NCBI GenBank assembly: GCA_029261575.1 | Contig: JAJDBD010000163.1 | Span: forward strand, 1-52,371 | Direction: 5' to 3' | From: Nitrospinaceae bacterium | GTDB lineage: Bacteria > Nitrospinota > Nitrospinia > Nitrospinales > JACRGP01 | Length of the DNA stretch: 52,371 nucleotides | Shown here: positions 7,048 to 15,729 of the stretch, one piece after another | Numbering within the stretch: the first letter of the stretch is position 1 | How the letters are laid out: every line of letters starts with the position of its first letter | Translations under genes and position numbers: made by a program | The notes under the pieces: model-generated | The model's database searches: none | Told to the model about the DNA's origin: nothing | Seen by the model: the letters and a program-made list of their open reading frames with translations, nothing else

Positions 7048-9930
7048 TTACCCTGAGTCTTTCTGTTCATTAAATTGTTGAGATATGCTTTGTGCAGACA
7101 AACCAGGCTCGCGTGCCAAAAGCTCGCGGATCATATGCAAATCCGGTATACGTAACACTTTTCCAAGAACTGCATCGATTTTCATTCGCACAGGATCAGA
7201 ATCAAGGTGCGCGATTGGGGCGAGATTTTTTTTTGAAAGATCATCGTAAGCTTTGGAGAGGATGTTCAGTTTGGTTTTAGTCAAAGCACGTACATCCAGA
7301 ACCGGCATGGATGACCATGCCGGTTTTTTCATTTGCATCCATGCACTGCGCGTAATGGCTCGTCGCCCGAAATACGATAGAATGCCAAGTGTAGAATTCA
7401 TCCACAGTAGGAAAACCTTTCGCTGTTTAGCATTCAGCATCGAGTCATCAAAGGCCCACCATGTGTTTCCAAGGGTTTTCTTTGTCAGCCCAATTGCTAA
7501 TACTCGATGTGTCACGGGCCAGAGCCGGGAAACAAGGAGGATATGTCCAGCCTTGGACCAAACAGTATTTGCAACTTTCAGTTTCCGGCCCGGTAACGCC
7601 TCGGTCCGGGCAAGGAGTGTTGCATTTGGCTTCTGTGCCACCGTCACAACTTTTTTTGCATCGTGATTCCAGAAGGCGGGATAGGGCGACCAGGTTGTAG
7701 CGGTTTTATCTACATCAAATGCATCAAAAATATCGCGCGCATCGTAGCCGAGTGGCCCTAACTCATCGAGCCGACACAAGGAGATTTTATGCCCCTTGGA
7801 TTCTCCCGGAAGCCAAACCTCATTCTTGGTATTGAGAGCCCAGTGGGCCTGCATCAAATAACATTGTGCGAAAATAGCTCCTGTCCAATTTTCGGAATCC
7901 ACTGGGGCAGGCAAACTTGTAATTTCACCAAGGACGCCTGCTGATGATTGAATAAAGCGGTTCTGCCCTTCCCTTCCTTTGATAGTTGCAATCTCAGCAG
8001 AAATCCGCGTTGCGTGATTCAAAGCTTCGTGAATTGATCGTGGGTTTTGCCATAGATTGACGTAGATGGTCGCGCCAGCTTTTTCCTTCTTCGCTAACCG
8101 ACGAGCGATAAACAAGATTTCCGAAAGGCTCGTGCTCTCTGAAAAATTTGGGCGCTCGGAGTCATGACTGGTAATTACGATTTCCAAATGGAACCCGGTA
8201 GCTATCCGGCGGCGGATCGTTCCCCAAGCCTCTCCTGTTGCAAGGGCCACAGGAAGAACAAACGCAATGCGACCCCCTATATTAACGTGCTTCTCAGCTA
8301 AAGGTACGAATAGGGCTCCCAATCCTGCCGTCGCGCTAACCCCTAGCTTCTTCGCTTGTTTTGAAAGTTCCTTCTGCAAAGCTGCACGTTCTTTAGGTAG
8401 CGATCCAAACAGACGGTTGCCATACCGACTGCTGACAAACGGGGGATTCATCACACAAAGGTCTAGTTTTGGCACCGTGGCTCTCGTGTAGCTGGCACTC
8501 GAAGCCCCAGTCTTCATTGTATCGAGGTGGGTATTATCAAGGGAAAACTGGGTCCAGGTTTCTAGCGAATCCCCAAGAAAATCAAGACTTCCGAGACGGG
8601 GCTGAAGCCCTCCTTTATCTATTCCCATTGGCATAACAAAAAGGTTCATGTTTCTGAAAGCCACGTCCGGAGCGAGAAGGGCAAGGGTTGATGCTGTGAG
8701 ATGAACGGCAGTCGGAAGAACGTCATAACCATGTAAAATGTTCTGCATAAGGGTCTGGTGAAAGACCGAGATATCATTATCACTTAAGGATAAATCTTGC
8801 GAGGTGCGGTCGCAAATAAACCGATCCATGAGTGCCTGGGCCGCTGCCATGAGAAGAGTTCCTGTGCCACAGGCCAAATCAGCCACCTTGAAATCAGCAA
8901 GTTTGCGTGGGCTAGCAAAATCCTGTTTCCAATCAAGAGATAGGGCTAATTTTAAAAGCAACGTCGCGGCAGAAACTGACGTGTAATATGTTCCTAGAAA
9001 TTTTGCTTCATGGAGGAGCCGGTGATAAATTCGGCCCATCAGATCATGGCGAAGAGCGGCTTGTTGACGGCAGATAGTCTGTGCCTCTCCAAGAAGAGCT
9101 TCGACTGCACGCGTACTACTTGGACTTTCCGGAAGTTCCGTTAGGACTTTCTCGCCAAGCTGAAAAATTGGGACATAGTTGATATTCTCCCATATCCAAC
9201 GCCAATGATCGGCGGTTTCGCCTACGATATTAGGATTTTTTTTAATCCTTCGGAGTGTATCGACGCGGGTATCGGATTTTGCAAGCTGCTCTTGGAAGAT
9301 GTAAGCATTGGCAAGGACAAGGGCAGACACCTTTGCAGCTGTGTCACGACGTTCAGTTGCCTTCTCAGGGCTTTCGCCTTTCGGAGGATTAATCCCAAGA
9401 ATGTTTGATAGTCGGTCGCATGCTCCCGTCTGCCCCACCCACAAACCCGAAACGGTTTCGAGTTGCAAGGAAAGAGCCTTAGCTGCTTGGTCAACAATAT
9501 CGTCTTTGGTAAGTGTTTCCTGCGCTCGACGAAGAGCGTTCATGATGTCGGCAGGAGAGCCGGTATACCAATCTGTCTCGTGCGTTTCAGTAACTATCCG
9601 GTAACGCAGGGATACTTTACCAAACGTAGCCAGAATCTTGGTCGTTGGCGCTGATCTTAGAGGCTTGGGATAAATTACAGCGCAGGCAATATGAGCGATT
9701 CCGCTGGTTACTCGCCTGAGGGCATCATCAAATACGACTTTCTCTGCGCTCGAATGATCATCAAATTTCCCCTCGATGACCACGCGAAGGCCAAACATTT
9801 GAAAAAGGACATCCGGACGGTGCTTCCCGTGGACATGAATCGTCTCGGCATCGGCTGTTACACCAAGCTTGGAAATTAGAATCGCAAGCTGGGTGTTTAC
9901 CACTTCTTCTCGGTTGCGCTGTTTCGCCAT
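7048..9930 (-). CDS. Type IIG-like restriction-modification enzyme / N6-adenine DNA methyltransferase (960 aa)
   Basis: This is a single-chain enzyme with recognisable parts. The N-terminal segment has R-P-D (D40) and E-G-K (E53, K55), the pattern of a PD-(D/E)xK nuclease. A helical linker spans about 130-310. The methyltransferase core has the SAM motif D-L-A-C-G-T-G-T (351-358) and catalytic N-P-P-F (495-498), the signature of gamma-class N6-adenine methylases. The C-terminal 350 residues would hold the target recognition part. Known type IIG (Eco57I-like) enzymes methylate and cut at the same site; whether this one still cuts is an inference from the visible D/E/K residues. The ATG has AGAGG five bases upstream and a clear promoter. 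It lies in the AT-rich islet, so was probably acquired. Confidence 0.85.
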   Translation of the reverse strand: MAKQRNREEVVNTQLAILISKLGVTADAETIHVHGKHRPDVLFQMFGLRVVIEGKFDDHSSAEKVVFDDALRRVTSGIAHIACAVIYPKPLRSAPTTKILATFGKVSLRYRIVTETHETDWYTGSPADIMNALRRAQETLTKDDIVDQAAKALSLQLETVSGLWVGQTGACDRLSNILGINPPKGESPEKATERRDTAAKVSALVLANAYIFQEQLAKSDTRVDTLRRIKKNPNIVGETADHWRWIWENINYVPIFQLGEKVLTELPESPSSTRAVEALLGEAQTICRQQAALRHDLMGRIYHRLLHEAKFLGTYYTSVSAATLLLKLALSLDWKQDFASPRKLADFKVADLACGTGTLLMAAAQALMDRFICDRTSQDLSLSDNDISVFHQTLMQNILHGYDVLPTAVHLTASTLALLAPDVAFRNMNLFVMPMGIDKGGLQPRLGSLDFLGDSLETWTQFSLDNTHLDTMKTGASSASYTRATVPKLDLCVMNPPFVSSRYGNRLFGSLPKERAALQKELSKQAKKLGVSATAGLGALFVPLAEKHVNIGGRIAFVLPVALATGEAWGTIRRRIATGFHLEIVITSHDSERPNFSESTSLSEILFIARRLAKKEKAGATIYVNLWQNPRSIHEALNHATRISAEIATIKGREGQNRFIQSSAGVLGEITSLPAPVDSENWTGAIFAQCYLMQAHWALNTKNEVWLPGESKGHKISLCRLDELGPLGYDARDIFDAFDVDKTATTWSPYPAFWNHDAKKVVTVAQKPNATLLARTEALPGRKLKVANTVWSKAGHILLVSRLWPVTHRVLAIGLTKKTLGNTWWAFDDSMLNAKQRKVFLLWMNSTLGILSYFGRRAITRSAWMQMKKPAWSSMPVLDVRALTKTKLNILSKAYDDLSKKNLAPIAHLDSDPVRMKIDAVLGKVLRIPDLHMIRELLAREPGLSAQSISQQFNEQKDSG

Positions 9931-10219
9931 ACTGCCTCTGAAAATTGTACGTCGTCAAATGAATTTGGACCAAAGTTTGAAATTAGCTAGAGACACATTT
10001 GGTTTATAGTCCTTCGATAAAAATAATTCAAGTTCAAGTTAAGCGACCTTGGGCTTGAGGTTTTGTTTTATTCTCAGTTCTAGGGTATCCTACATAACTC
10101 AATTGTACAGAGATGGTTTTTTTCGGACATTGCTCTTGGACGGGAGTAGGTATTAAAAGGTTTACTTTTCCTCTTCTTAGTTATCCAAAACGTATTTTTG
10201 ATTTTCCCGCTCAATATTC
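9931..10219. other. AT-rich non-coding stretch in the islet
   Basis: No gene is supported here on either strand. The only signals seen are the minus-strand promoter of the restriction-methylation gene (10003-10031) and its 5' leader. The composition matches the accessory islet rather than the flanking core genes. Confidence 0.6.
10003..10031 (-). promoter_or_regulatory. Promoter of the restriction-methylation gene
   Basis: On the minus strand TTGAAT (10026-10031) and TATAAA (10003-10008) are separated by 17 bases. The predicted start of transcription lies about 65 bases before the ATG at 9930. No inverted repeat resembling a C-protein operator was noticed. Confidence 0.7.
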
Positions 10220-10484
10220 TTAAAATCCACCAAAACGGTTTGACTTTTTGAATTTGGCAAAAGGATTCGGCTTTGTCGATACCGGTTTAATGTCTAAGCG
10301 GCTCCGGCTTGAGGGCGTCATCCCAAATTCCACCAAGAAGCCTTTCATGGTCGCCAAAGCGGCATTTGCTATCCGCAGTGCATTACAAAATTTTAAGAGA
10401 CAAGGCGTTCAAATTTTGGAAGCAGGCGACCAGGGAAAGTTAATGAGAAAAGGCCAAAACTTGGAAGGATTTCGTCGAACAAAG
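10220..10484 (-). pseudogene. Decayed C-terminus of a phage P27-family terminase small subunit
   Basis: The minus-strand frame ending with TAA at 10220-10222 encodes F-L-V-E-F-G-M-T-P-S-S-R-S-R-L (codons from about 10343 down), the hallmark C-terminal motif of P27-family small terminase subunits. Just upstream are A-L-A-T-M-K-G. The frame is blocked by TGA at 10409-10411. The preceding part, with G-R-L-L-P-K-F-E-R-L, continues in another frame, so at least one frameshift is present. The 5' part is lost where kbl begins to overlap. This is a fossil of a prophage that once occupied the site. The plus-strand 81-codon ORF over the same bases is its shadow. Confidence 0.75.
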
Positions 10485-11666
10485 TTAACGTGACAATACC
10501 GTTTTCACGGCTTTAAGCGCGGCCATCAAAAAATCTATATCCTCCAATTCATGCGCCGCCGAGACCTGAAAGCGAATGCGGGCTTCCCCTTTTGGGACAA
10601 CGGGATAGCTGAACCCCACGACATACACGCCTCTATCCAATAATCGCTCCGCCATATCATGGGCCAGCCGAGCCTCGCCGAGCATCACCGGAACAATGGG
10701 ATGCTCTCCCGGTTTAATGGCGAATCCGGCCTTCTGAATTTCTTCACGGAAATAGGCCGTATTGTTTTTGAGCTTTTGAATCAGCTCGGGCGATTCTTCA
10801 ATCAGGTCGATGGCGCGTAGAGTGGTCGCCGCCACTACGGGCGACAGCGAATTTGAAAATAGATAAGGGCGCGAGCGTTGGCGGAGAAGATCGACGATTC
10901 CTTTGCGGCCCGCCGTAAAGCCGCCGGAGGCCCCCCCCAGGGCTTTCCCAAACGTCGAAGTAACCGCGTCGACGCGTCCCATTACTTTTTGGCGCTCAAT
11001 ACTGCCCCTTCCCGTGGGGCCAAAAAAACCGGTGGCGTGCGAGTCGTCGACCATGACCAGCGCTCCGTACCGGTCCGCCAGGTCGCAAACGTCCCGCAGG
11101 CGAGCGACGTCGCCATCCATGCTAAAAACGCCGTCGGTGGCGATCATCCGAAACCGATATTTTTTGGCGCGCTTTAACTGCGTCTCCAGATGTTCCATGT
11201 CGCCGTGGTTGAACCGAAACCGCCTGGCCTTGCAAAGCCGCGTGCCGTCGATAATGCTGGCGTGGTTCAACCGGTCGCTGAAAACCGCGTCCCTATCGTC
11301 CAGCAGGGTTTCGAATAATCCGGCGTTGGCGTCGAAGCAGGAGGAATACAAAACGGCGTCCTCCATTTCCAAAAAACAGGCGACTCGTTCTTCGAGCGTT
11401 TTATGGATCTCGCTTGTGCCGCAGATGAAACGGACGGAGGCCATGCCGAATCCATACCGATCCAGCGCCTCTTTTGCCGCCTGGAGGATGGCGGGGTGGT
11501 TGGCCAATCCCAGGTAATTGTTCGCGCAAAAATTTAGAACCTCTCCCCGGTCGGTTTTTACGCGCGCGCCTTGGGGCGAGAGGAGAGAGCGCTCGTCTTT
11601 AAACAATCCGGCGGATCGAATGCCTTGAAGCTCCTCCTGAATATAATTTTGAACGGCGGTTTGCAT
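10485..11666 (-). CDS. kbl: Glycine C-acetyltransferase (2-amino-3-ketobutyrate CoA ligase), 393 aa
   Basis: This is a PLP enzyme of the alpha-oxoamine synthase family that splits 2-amino-3-ketobutyrate with CoA into glycine and acetyl-CoA, the second step of threonine degradation. Visible family features are [10 protein letters not shown] near residue 45, [11 protein letters not shown] near 80, D-D-S-H-A-T-G-F and the PLP-lysine region [13 protein letters not shown]. Length equals E. coli Kbl. The ATG at 11666 has GGGAGA seven bases upstream and was preferred over an upstream TTG at 11687. It follows the dehydrogenase gene by 42 bp, giving the usual tdh-kbl pair. Confidence 0.93.
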   Translation of the reverse strand: MQTAVQNYIQEELQGIRSAGLFKDERSLLSPQGARVKTDRGEVLNFCANNYLGLANHPAILQAAKEALDRYGFGMASVRFICGTSEIHKTLEERVACFLEMEDAVLYSSCFDANAGLFETLLDDRDAVFSDRLNHASIIDGTRLCKARRFRFNHGDMEHLETQLKRAKKYRFRMIATDGVFSMDGDVARLRDVCDLADRYGALVMVDDSHATGFFGPTGRGSIERQKVMGRVDAVTSTFGKALGGASGGFTAGRKGIVDLLRQRSRPYLFSNSLSPVVAATTLRAIDLIEESPELIQKLKNNTAYFREEIQKAGFAIKPGEHPIVPVMLGEARLAHDMAERLLDRGVYVVGFSYPVVPKGEARIRFQVSAAHELEDIDFLMAALKAVKTVLSR

Positions 11667-11708
11667 GACGTTCTCTCCCGTTTTCAAAACCAGTTTCCTC
11701 TCTGGAGA

Positions 11709-12878
11709 TCAATATTTAAAAATAATTTTGGGATGTTCCTGAATGGACTTCTCAAAGCGTTCGCGTTCAAACGAATGAAAAGGAACGATGGTTCCCTCGC
11801 CTTTGTTCAGGATGATTTCGTAGATTTTTGTTTGCAGGTCGTGGCCTTTGGACATTAGCAGGTTGCTCAGGGTGTACCAGGTTTGAAAAACCTTGCGTCC
11901 GATCACGCTGTGCAGGGATTTTCCGTACAGGATGATTTCCTGGAAATTCGTCAGCGTATAATCCCCGGCGGACAAACCGAAAAGAATGATATCGCCGCCG
12001 GCGCGGGTCGCCGCGACGGCCGTGTTCAGCGCCTGGTTGCTTCCGGCCATTTCCATGGAGACGTCCACCCCTTCGCCGAAACATTTTTCGCGGATCACCC
12101 TGGCGATATCAATGTCCGGCAAAAAAGATTTTTCCGGATCGGTGGGTTTTTCAACTTGAATGGTCAGGTCCACTCCTAATTTCTCCGCAAGTTCCAGGTT
12201 GTCCCTGTTAGGGTCGACGCCGATGATTAGAGCCGCCCCCATGGCGCGCGCCGCCAAAATGGAAAGCAGGCCGATGGTACCGCATCCGAAAATGGCGAGA
12301 GTTTTACCGCGCAGGTCCACCCGACTGCAGGCGTGTACGGCGTTTCCGAACGGCTCCTGAATCGCGGCCACTTCCGGGCGTATTAAATCGACGTCTGTCT
12401 TCCATAATTCCCTGGCGGGCAGTTTTACATAATCGGCAAAACAGCCGTCCGTGGAAATGCCGATGATCTTGTGGTCGGAGCAGACGTGCGCGTCTCCGAT
12501 TTTGCATTGATGGCATTTTCCACAAAAAATATGCGATTCCGTGGAAACAATATCGCCCGAACGGTATCCATAATAACGAGAGGCATAGGAACCCGTTTCC
12601 ATTATTTCGCCAAGAAGCTCGTGTCCGCAGATGCGATAGGACTGGCCGGAACTTTCCAGGGAATCAAAAAGGGTTTCTTTAAAGGCGTGGCGAAACCAGA
12701 GACTTTTATCCGATCCGCAAAATCCCGTGTATAACGGTTTGATGATAACCTTGCTGGAGTCTTCCGGAGTTTTTGATTCTTCCAGAACGGGAGCGTCGAC
12801 GTCGGTGAAAGTCATTCCCTGGGTGCGATCCCAATCCTCTCGTTGAATGTCCAGGATCAGCGCTTTCATGGGTTCCAT
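11709..12878 (-). CDS. tdh: Zinc-dependent MDR dehydrogenase, probable L-threonine 3-dehydrogenase (389 aa)
   Basis: This medium-chain dehydrogenase has the catalytic zinc residues in G-F-C-G-S-D and C-G-H-E. Four structural-zinc cysteines lie in C-G-K-C-H-Q-C-(7)-C, and the Rossmann motif is G-C-G-T-I-G. It should oxidise threonine to 2-amino-3-ketobutyrate with NAD+, the substrate for the adjacent kbl product. At 389 residues it is longer than E. coli Tdh (341), mainly from an insertion between the catalytic Cys and the GHE motif. Substrate assignment therefore rests on the neighbour as well as the fold; another secondary alcohol dehydrogenase is possible. Confidence 0.8.
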   Translation of the reverse strand: MEPMKALILDIQREDWDRTQGMTFTDVDAPVLEESKTPEDSSKVIIKPLYTGFCGSDKSLWFRHAFKETLFDSLESSGQSYRICGHELLGEIMETGSYASRYYGYRSGDIVSTESHIFCGKCHQCKIGDAHVCSDHKIIGISTDGCFADYVKLPARELWKTDVDLIRPEVAAIQEPFGNAVHACSRVDLRGKTLAIFGCGTIGLLSILAARAMGAALIIGVDPNRDNLELAEKLGVDLTIQVEKPTDPEKSFLPDIDIARVIREKCFGEGVDVSMEMAGSNQALNTAVAATRAGGDIILFGLSAGDYTLTNFQEIILYGKSLHSVIGRKVFQTWYTLSNLLMSKGHDLQTKIYEIILNKGEGTIVPFHSFERERFEKSIQEHPKIIFKY

Positions 12879-12890
12879 CCTTATATGGAT

Positions 12891-12919
12891 TTGAATCGTT
12901 GCTCTAAGAGTAATATAAA
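12891..12919 (+). promoter_or_regulatory. Promoter of the P-type ATPase gene
   Basis: TTGAAT (12891-12896) and TATAAA (12914-12919) are separated by 17 bases, about 70 bases before the ATG at 12990. The same two hexamers with the same spacing are used by the islet methylase gene. Confidence 0.65.
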
Positions 12920-12989
12920 TCCTTGTCGGGATATATACTTGATTAAGTTTTTAGCGGCGGCTTGATAGTTCGATATTTATAGGACGACT

Positions 12990-15728
12990 ATGACGAATTC
13001 AAAACCCGAAATTTCACTTCCCGCCAGCCGGGGAGGTTGGCATCGCGGAGACAAAGAAACGCTTTTGTCTCATTTTGGCGGGTCAAACAGGGGACTTTCC
13101 AAAGAGGACGCTCAGACCCGACTGAAGAAGTACGGCGCCAATCGCCTGCCTCAAGCCGAACAAGCTCCCTGGTGGGAAATTCTTTTTCGTCAATTTCTGA
13201 GTCCCTTTGTTTATATCCTGGCCGTAGCCGCGCTTGTGTCTCTGGCCGTTGGCGAGTTCATCGACGCCGGATTTATCTTTGGCGTTCTCTGCCTGAATGC
13301 GGGCATTGGGGGATTTCAGGAATGGAAAGCGGAAAGAAGCGCGCAAGCCTTGCAACAACTTCTTCAAATACGCGCCACGGTGGAACGGGATGGACGCGTC
13401 TTTGAGGTGAAGGCGGAAAAAGTGGTTCCGGGGGACATTGTTTGGCTGGAGTCTGGAAATAAGGTTCCGGCGGACGTCCGCCTGCTTATGGCGCATGGAT
13501 TGGAAGTAGACGAATCGCTTTTAACCGGGGAATCCCAGGCGGTGCATAAAAGTTCTGATTGGCGGGAAGACGCCCCCGTTCCCGTAGCGGATCGACTGAA
13601 CATGGGACATGCCGGGTCCATCGTAGTCCGGGGACGCGGAAAAGGCCTGGTGGTAGCCACAGGGATGGAGACGGAGGTCGGTCAAGTCGCCACGGATATG
13701 ATGGGGACCGGACCGGGAAAGCCTCCCTTGATAGTTAGGATGGATGAGTTTAGCCAGACTTTAGCCTGGGTGGTTATGGTCGCAATTTTTGTCGTGGGCC
13801 TTTTGGGAGTTTTGATTCAAGGGTATAGCGTTTTGAGCATGTTCATGTTTGCCGTGGCCCTGGCCGTGGCGGTGATTCCCGAAGGCTTGCCGGTGGCTCT
13901 AACCGTTGCCCTGTCTATTGGAACGAATCGAATGGCGCGGCGGAAAGTAATTGTCCGAAGATTAGCGGCGGTGGAAGGACTCGGCAGTTGTACTTTAATT
14001 GCCAGCGATAAAACTGGAACCTTGACCTGTAACGAGCTGACGGTGAGAGAAATTCGATTGCCAAACGGCGCTCTTCTGCAAGTAAGCGGCCAGGGATTTG
14101 TTCCTCGGGGAATCATCATGAAAGAGGAGCGGGAAATAAAGACGGAAGATCCGCCGGAGGGTTTGGATTCCATTATTCGAGCTATGATTTTATGCAACGA
14201 GGGCGACCTTCACCGGTTGGACGGGGAATGGGTGTTTCGGGGCGATCCCACCGACATTGCTCTCCTTTCAGTGGGCGAAAAGCTTGGGCGGGAAAAGGAA
14301 GTTTTGTTAAATGCCCATCCTCAGATTAATCAAATTCCCTTCGAGCCTGAATATCAATACTCCGCCTCCTTTCATAAAATGCCGGATGAAAGCGCGCGGG
14401 TTTTTGTCAAAGGTTCGCCGGAGCGCGTCCTTTCCATGTGCGTGCAAAAAAATGAAACCGGGAATTCTCCCACGCATTGGTTGGGCGTCGCCGAGGAGAT
14501 GGCGGCCAAGGGATACCGGGTTCTTGCGTTGGCTGAGGGATTGGCCTCGGAAGATTTGGATGAAGCTCACGCTCCCTCTGAACCGTCTCAATTAAAATTT
14601 TTGGGCTTGGTGGGAATGATCGACCCTCTGCGCGATGGAGTGCGGGAGGCCGTTTCCGCCTGCCGCAGCGCCGGGGTCGAAGTCGCCATTATAACCGGAG
14701 ACCATCCCGTGACCGCTCTCGCAATCGCCCGCGATTTGGGGCTGGAGATGACCCAGGATCAGGTAGTGACCGGAAAGGTCCTGGAGACAAAATCTCCCGA
14801 TGAAATCAAAACAATCGTACAAACTGCCCGGTTATTTGCCCGCGTGGCTCCCCGCCAGAAACTTGATCTGGTGAAGGCCATGCAACGGGCGGGGCATTTT
14901 GTCGCCGTTACCGGGGACGGCGTCAACGACGCTCCGGCTCTTCGCGCGGCAAACATTGGCGCGGCTATGGGGAAATCTGGAACCGACGTCGCGCGCGAGG
15001 CGGCGGCGCTGGTGATCAGCGACGACAACTTCGCGACCATTATCGGCGGCGTGGAAGAAGGCCGCATCGCTTACAGCAACATTCGCAAGATTATTTTCAT
15101 GTTGATCTCCACCGGCGCGGCGGAGGTGGTTCTGGTGATTTTAGCGGTCGCTTTTGGCCTTCCTCTGCCATTGAGTCCGGTGCAATTGTTGTGGCTCAAT
15201 CTGGTCACCCAGGGTATCCAGGACGTCGGCATGGGGTTCGAGCCTGGAGAAGGGGATGAATTGAAGCAAAAGCCTCGCCATCCGGACGAACCGATTTTCA
15301 ACCGCCTGATGATCGAGCGTTCCGCCATAGTGGCGCTTTTTATGGGAGGACTTTGGTTTTTGCTTTTTTACTGGATGCTCAAAACCGGCATGGATTTGAA
15401 ATCGGCTCGCAACATCTTGCTTCTCCTGGTCGTTTTATTTGTAAACGTTCATATTGCGAATTGCCGGTCCGAAACCAAATCCGCATTCCAGATTCCGCTG
15501 ATGCGAAACCCCGTTTTGGTATTTGGCGTGTTGACGGCGTTTTTGTTCCACGTTTTGGCGATGTATCTGCCGTTGGGGCAATGGACGCTAAAAACGGAGC
15601 CGGTGAGCGTTGGGACCTGGTTGTTGGCGGCGGGGCTGGCTTCCACCAGCATTATTTTGATGGAATGGCACAAGCGGTGGTGGAATCGCCGCCAGGAAAT
15701 TAAACGCCAAAAAAAGGTTTCCACTTAA
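12990..15728 (+). CDS. P2-type cation-transporting ATPase (912 aa)
   Basis: The full domain order of a P2 (SERCA/SPCA/Na-like) pump is present. An N-terminal cation-ATPase segment (about 17-80) is followed by an actuator with L-T-G-E-S. The membrane motif is P-E-G-L-P, typical of Ca2+/Na+-type pumps rather than CPx metal pumps. The phosphorylation site D-K-T-G-T-L-T has its aspartate at 340. The hinge is T-G-D-G-V-N-D-A-P-A-L, and six C-terminal helices include N-L-V-T-Q-G. It acts in the inner membrane, most likely exporting Ca2+ or another small cation; the exact ion cannot be read from the sequence. It stands alone with its own promoter and runs convergently into the nfnB gene. Confidence 0.88.
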   Translation: MTNSKPEISLPASRGGWHRGDKETLLSHFGGSNRGLSKEDAQTRLKKYGANRLPQAEQAPWWEILFRQFLSPFVYILAVAALVSLAVGEFIDAGFIFGVLCLNAGIGGFQEWKAERSAQALQQLLQIRATVERDGRVFEVKAEKVVPGDIVWLESGNKVPADVRLLMAHGLEVDESLLTGESQAVHKSSDWREDAPVPVADRLNMGHAGSIVVRGRGKGLVVATGMETEVGQVATDMMGTGPGKPPLIVRMDEFSQTLAWVVMVAIFVVGLLGVLIQGYSVLSMFMFAVALAVAVIPEGLPVALTVALSIGTNRMARRKVIVRRLAAVEGLGSCTLIASDKTGTLTCNELTVREIRLPNGALLQVSGQGFVPRGIIMKEEREIKTEDPPEGLDSIIRAMILCNEGDLHRLDGEWVFRGDPTDIALLSVGEKLGREKEVLLNAHPQINQIPFEPEYQYSASFHKMPDESARVFVKGSPERVLSMCVQKNETGNSPTHWLGVAEEMAAKGYRVLALAEGLASEDLDEAHAPSEPSQLKFLGLVGMIDPLRDGVREAVSACRSAGVEVAIITGDHPVTALAIARDLGLEMTQDQVVTGKVLETKSPDEIKTIVQTARLFARVAPRQKLDLVKAMQRAGHFVAVTGDGVNDAPALRAANIGAAMGKSGTDVAREAAALVISDDNFATIIGGVEEGRIAYSNIRKIIFMLISTGAAEVVLVILAVAFGLPLPLSPVQLLWLNLVTQGIQDVGMGFEPGEGDELKQKPRHPDEPIFNRLMIERSAIVALFMGGLWFLLFYWMLKTGMDLKSARNILLLLVVLFVNVHIANCRSETKSAFQIPLMRNPVLVFGVLTAFLFHVLAMYLPLGQWTLKTEPVSVGTWLLAAGLASTSIILMEWHKRWWNRRQEIKRQKKVST

Positions 15729-15729
15729 A

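Noticed and set aside
10248-10493. 81-codon plus-strand ORF
   Set aside because: It is the reverse side of the P27 terminase remnant.
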